Source: an uncultured Elusimicrobia bacterium
GTDB taxonomy: Bacteria; Elusimicrobiota; Elusimicrobia; Elusimicrobiales; Elusimicrobiaceae
Assembly: GCA_945483375.1 (NCBI GenBank)
Contig: CALYRQ010000049.1
Span: 1-6,792, forward strand
Direction of reading: 5' to 3'
Length of the DNA: 6,792 nt
Each line of letters opens with the position of its first letter. Position 1 is the first letter of the stretch. The notes under the pieces are model-generated. The model was given only the letters and a program-made list of their open reading frames with translations, made no database searches and was not told the origin of the DNA. This document shows, one piece after another, positions 5,007 to 6,792 of the stretch. Both the position numbers and the translations under genes were made by a program.

Positions 5007-6792
5007 ACGCGAAGACCGCGATAAAGTGCAAACCGTTTTGAACGTCAACATGGTAGTGGAAGCCGGGGCGGGAACGGGCAAAACCACCCTGCTGATTACG
5101 CGGCTTTGCCTGGCGGTGCTGGCGCTTGGCGTGCCGGTTGAAAAACTGGTGGCTCTTACGTTTACCGAAAAAGCCGCCGCCGAAATTAAAACGCGTTTGA
5201 TTACCGCTCTTCACGAAGTGTTGGCCGCCGCGCGGGAAAACAAACCCTCTTCCGTTTTAACGCTGTTGCGCGAACGGTTTAACGTGCCGGACGACAAACT
5301 TATCCCGCGCGCCGAAGCCGCTCTGGCGCGGCTGGACCGCGCGTGCGTGGGCACCATTCACGGGTTCTGCGCCGAAATTTTAAAGACTTTTCCGTTGGAA
5401 GCCGGCCTTTCGCCGAATGCGGAAATTGATTCGGGCCGCAAAGCCGCCCAACTGTTTGACGCACGCTGGAATTCGTTTTTGGACGCGGAACTGGGCGTAA
5501 ACGCGCCGCGCGCGGAAGAGTGGAAAAAAGTCCTGCCGGAAATTTCGCTCCCCGAATTAAAAGAATTTGCGCGCGAACTGTGCAGCGGTAAAATCGAACG
5601 GTACGATTATTTCGCGCACGTGCCCATGCTGGCCGGCGTCTGTTTGGAAAAAGCCGTCCGCGCCGAAGACTGGAGCAGCGCATTTTTAGACGGCAAAAAA
5701 CCGCGCAACGCCGAAAAAGCGTTAACGTTTGCGGCCGCGTCCTTGCGCCGCACCGCCGCTTTTTTACAGGGGAAAACGGTGCCTCCCGCACCGGAAGAAC
5801 CCGCTCCCGCGTTTCCGTCCGCCCTCCCCAAAGGGTGGGACGAAGACGCGTTTGAAGAAGCCCGTTCGCTCGTGCAGTTTGCCGCCAAAACCGCGCCCGA
5901 AAAACAGCAAATTTTCCTCTCCGCGTTTAATTTAGTACGTTCCGTCACGCAGGAAATCCGCGCCGGGTATGAGCGCGAAGGAATTTTAAGTTTCGACGAT
6001 TTAATTGTAAAAACCCGCAACCTTCTGCAAAACGATTTATATGTGAGGCGACTTCTTAAAGAAAAGTTCGACGCGCTTTTTATCGACGAGTTCCAGGACA
6101 CCGACCCCGTGCAGGGCGAGCTCCTCTTGTTTTTGGCGGAAGAAAAATCTTCCTCCGCCGCACGCTGGCAGGACGTTGTTTTGGCGCCCGGCAAACTCTT
6201 TGTGGTGGGTGACCCCAAGCAATCCATTTACCGTTTCCGCGGGGCGGACATTACGGCGTACGAACTGTTTACCGATTTGATTTTAAAACAGGGAGGGGAA
6301 AAGTGTTTCTTGCAGCAAAACTTCCGCAGTGCGCCGGACATCGTCGGCACGGCCAACGCCGTTTGCGCGCGCGCCATGGTGCAGGAAACGGCGTTCCAGC
6401 CCGCTTACGTACCCATTTTTCCGGCCAAGCCGTTACCCGGTCCCGCGGCCAAATGGCTGTTTGTGTGCTCTCCCGAAACCGGTGCGCTGGCGGACGATTT
6501 CCGCCACAACCAGGCCGAACGGATTGCCGACTGGATTGAAAACAATGTGGGCCGGCTGACGCTTTCGGACGGGCGCAAACTGGCGTATAAAGACATTACG
6601 CTTTTGTCCCGCGCTTCCACCACCTCCGGCCCGTATGCGGACGCACTGCGCCGCCGGGGTATTCCGTTTAACGTGGAAACGGATAAAGATTTTTACCGCA
6701 AGCAGGAAGTAAACGATTTCTTAAATTTCCTGCGCGCGGCGGCGGACCCGGCGGACCGCACCGCGCTGGCAGGCGTTTTAAGAAGCCCGCTG
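4996..6792 (+). CDS. addA: AddA/RecB-like UvrD-family helicase subunit, 3' end outside window
   Basis: The first 599 codons are open to the window edge with no stop. The protein is a superfamily 1A ATP-dependent DNA helicase, expected to be the 3'-5' motor of the helicase-nuclease made with the AddB-like protein. Helicase motifs occur in order: Walker A AGAGTGKTT (23-31); motif Ia VALTFTEKAAAEIKTRL (52-68); TIHGFC (120-125); the SFDDL block before Walker B (332-336); motif II FIDEFQDTDPVQ (362-373) with the DE pair; motif III VVGDPKQSIYRFRGAD (403-418); and motif IV QQNFRS (440-445). YKDITLLSR (531-539) starts the next domain. Motifs V and VI, and any C-terminal nuclease domain, lie beyond the window, so it is not known whether this subunit also carries a nuclease. 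IDEFQDTDPVQ and GDPKQSIYRFRGAD read more like RecB than like Bacillus AddA, but the partner and gene order are AddB-then-AddA. It overlaps addB by 11 bases and has a strong ribosome binding site. A RecB-type label is the main alternative. Confidence 0.92.
   Translation, partial: MPNRREDRDKVQTVLNVNMVVEAGAGTGKTTLLITRLCLAVLALGVPVEKLVALTFTEKAAAEIKTRLITALHEVLAAARENKPSSVLTLLRERFNVPDDKLIPRAEAALARLDRACVGTIHGFCAEILKTFPLEAGLSPNAEIDSGRKAAQLFDARWNSFLDAELGVNAPRAEEWKKVLPEISLPELKEFARELCSGKIERYDYFAHVPMLAGVCLEKAVRAEDWSSAFLDGKKPRNAEKALTFAAASLRRTAAFLQGKTVPPAPEEPAPAFPSALPKGWDEDAFEEARSLVQFAAKTAPEKQQIFLSAFNLVRSVTQEIRAGYEREGILSFDDLIVKTRNLLQNDLYVRRLLKEKFDALFIDEFQDTDPVQGELLLFLAEEKSSSAARWQDVVLAPGKLFVVGDPKQSIYRFRGADITAYELFTDLILKQGGEKCFLQQNFRSAPDIVGTANAVCARAMVQETAFQPAYVPIFPAKPLPGPAAKWLFVCSPETGALADDFRHNQAERIADWIENNVGRLTLSDGRKLAYKDITLLSRASTTSGPYADALRRRGIPFNVETDKDFYRKQEVNDFLNFLRAAADPADRTALAGVLRSPL

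Noticed and set aside
5050..5052. Internal ATG (codon 19) as the start of addA
   Set aside because: It lies four residues before the Walker A loop, would remove the N-terminal segment before it, and has no Shine-Dalgarno sequence comparable to the one before 4996.
5300..6227. Two long minus-strand open frames (163 and 206 residues) opposite addA
   Set aside because: Both lie over the conserved helicase motifs of addA, overlap each other in different frames and are rich in Arg, Pro, Ser and Ala, as expected of shadows in GC-rich coding DNA.
1986..6792. Nuclease-helicase pair as a new phage-defence system
   Set aside because: The AddB Fe-S and nuclease signature, the gene order and the UvrD motifs are those of ordinary AddAB-type DNA-end processing, and no defence-associated gene or mobile element is nearby.

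Overview
The window looks like chromosomal DNA from an uncultured gut-type Elusimicrobiota bacterium (Elusimicrobium or the related avian/mammalian gut lineages). The main clue is the short type IV pilin at the left. Its leader, cleavage site and the 'ALPQYQTAVLKSR' and 'ALELYYLANGSYP' blocks match the pilin-like proteins that are abundant in Elusimicrobium. The taxonomic call is an inference from one protein family. The coding regions are moderately GC-rich and the gaps between genes are AT-rich.

Layout. Positions 1-185 contain no gene that I can support. They hold a T12 tract that probably ends a terminator of a gene left of the window, and a ~109-bp segment bounded by imperfect 15-bp inverted repeats (a REP/MITE-like candidate). 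Positions 186-668 (+) encode a pilin/pseudopilin. Its stop codon lies two bases from the stop of a convergent gene, uppP (671-1459, -), an undecaprenyl-diphosphatase. uppP is the second gene of a tight leftward pair whose first gene encodes a SixA-type histidine phosphatase (1462-1917, -). A 68-bp AT-rich gap separates this pair from a rightward pair: an AddB-like nuclease/inactivated-helicase subunit (1986-5006, +) and, overlapping it by 11 bp, an AddA/RecB-like UvrD-family helicase (4996 to beyond 6792, +), which is cut by the window edge.

How the genes work together. The right two thirds is an AddAB-type helicase-nuclease operon for processing double-strand DNA ends before RecA-dependent repair. 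Gene order (addB then addA), the overlap, the four-cysteine Fe-S signature and the RecB-family nuclease motifs in the AddB-like protein all agree. The leftward pair puts a lipid-carrier recycling enzyme of cell-wall synthesis next to a small phosphatase. I see no evidence that the two act on a common pathway. The pilin is a surface or secretion component that appears on its own here.

Novelty. I found no CRISPR array, transposase, phage gene, RNA gene or clearly new multi-gene system. The points most worth a second look are the repeat element before the pilin, the RecB-like motif set of the helicase paired with an AddB-type partner, the SixA-UppP pairing, and two small hairpins at gene junctions.
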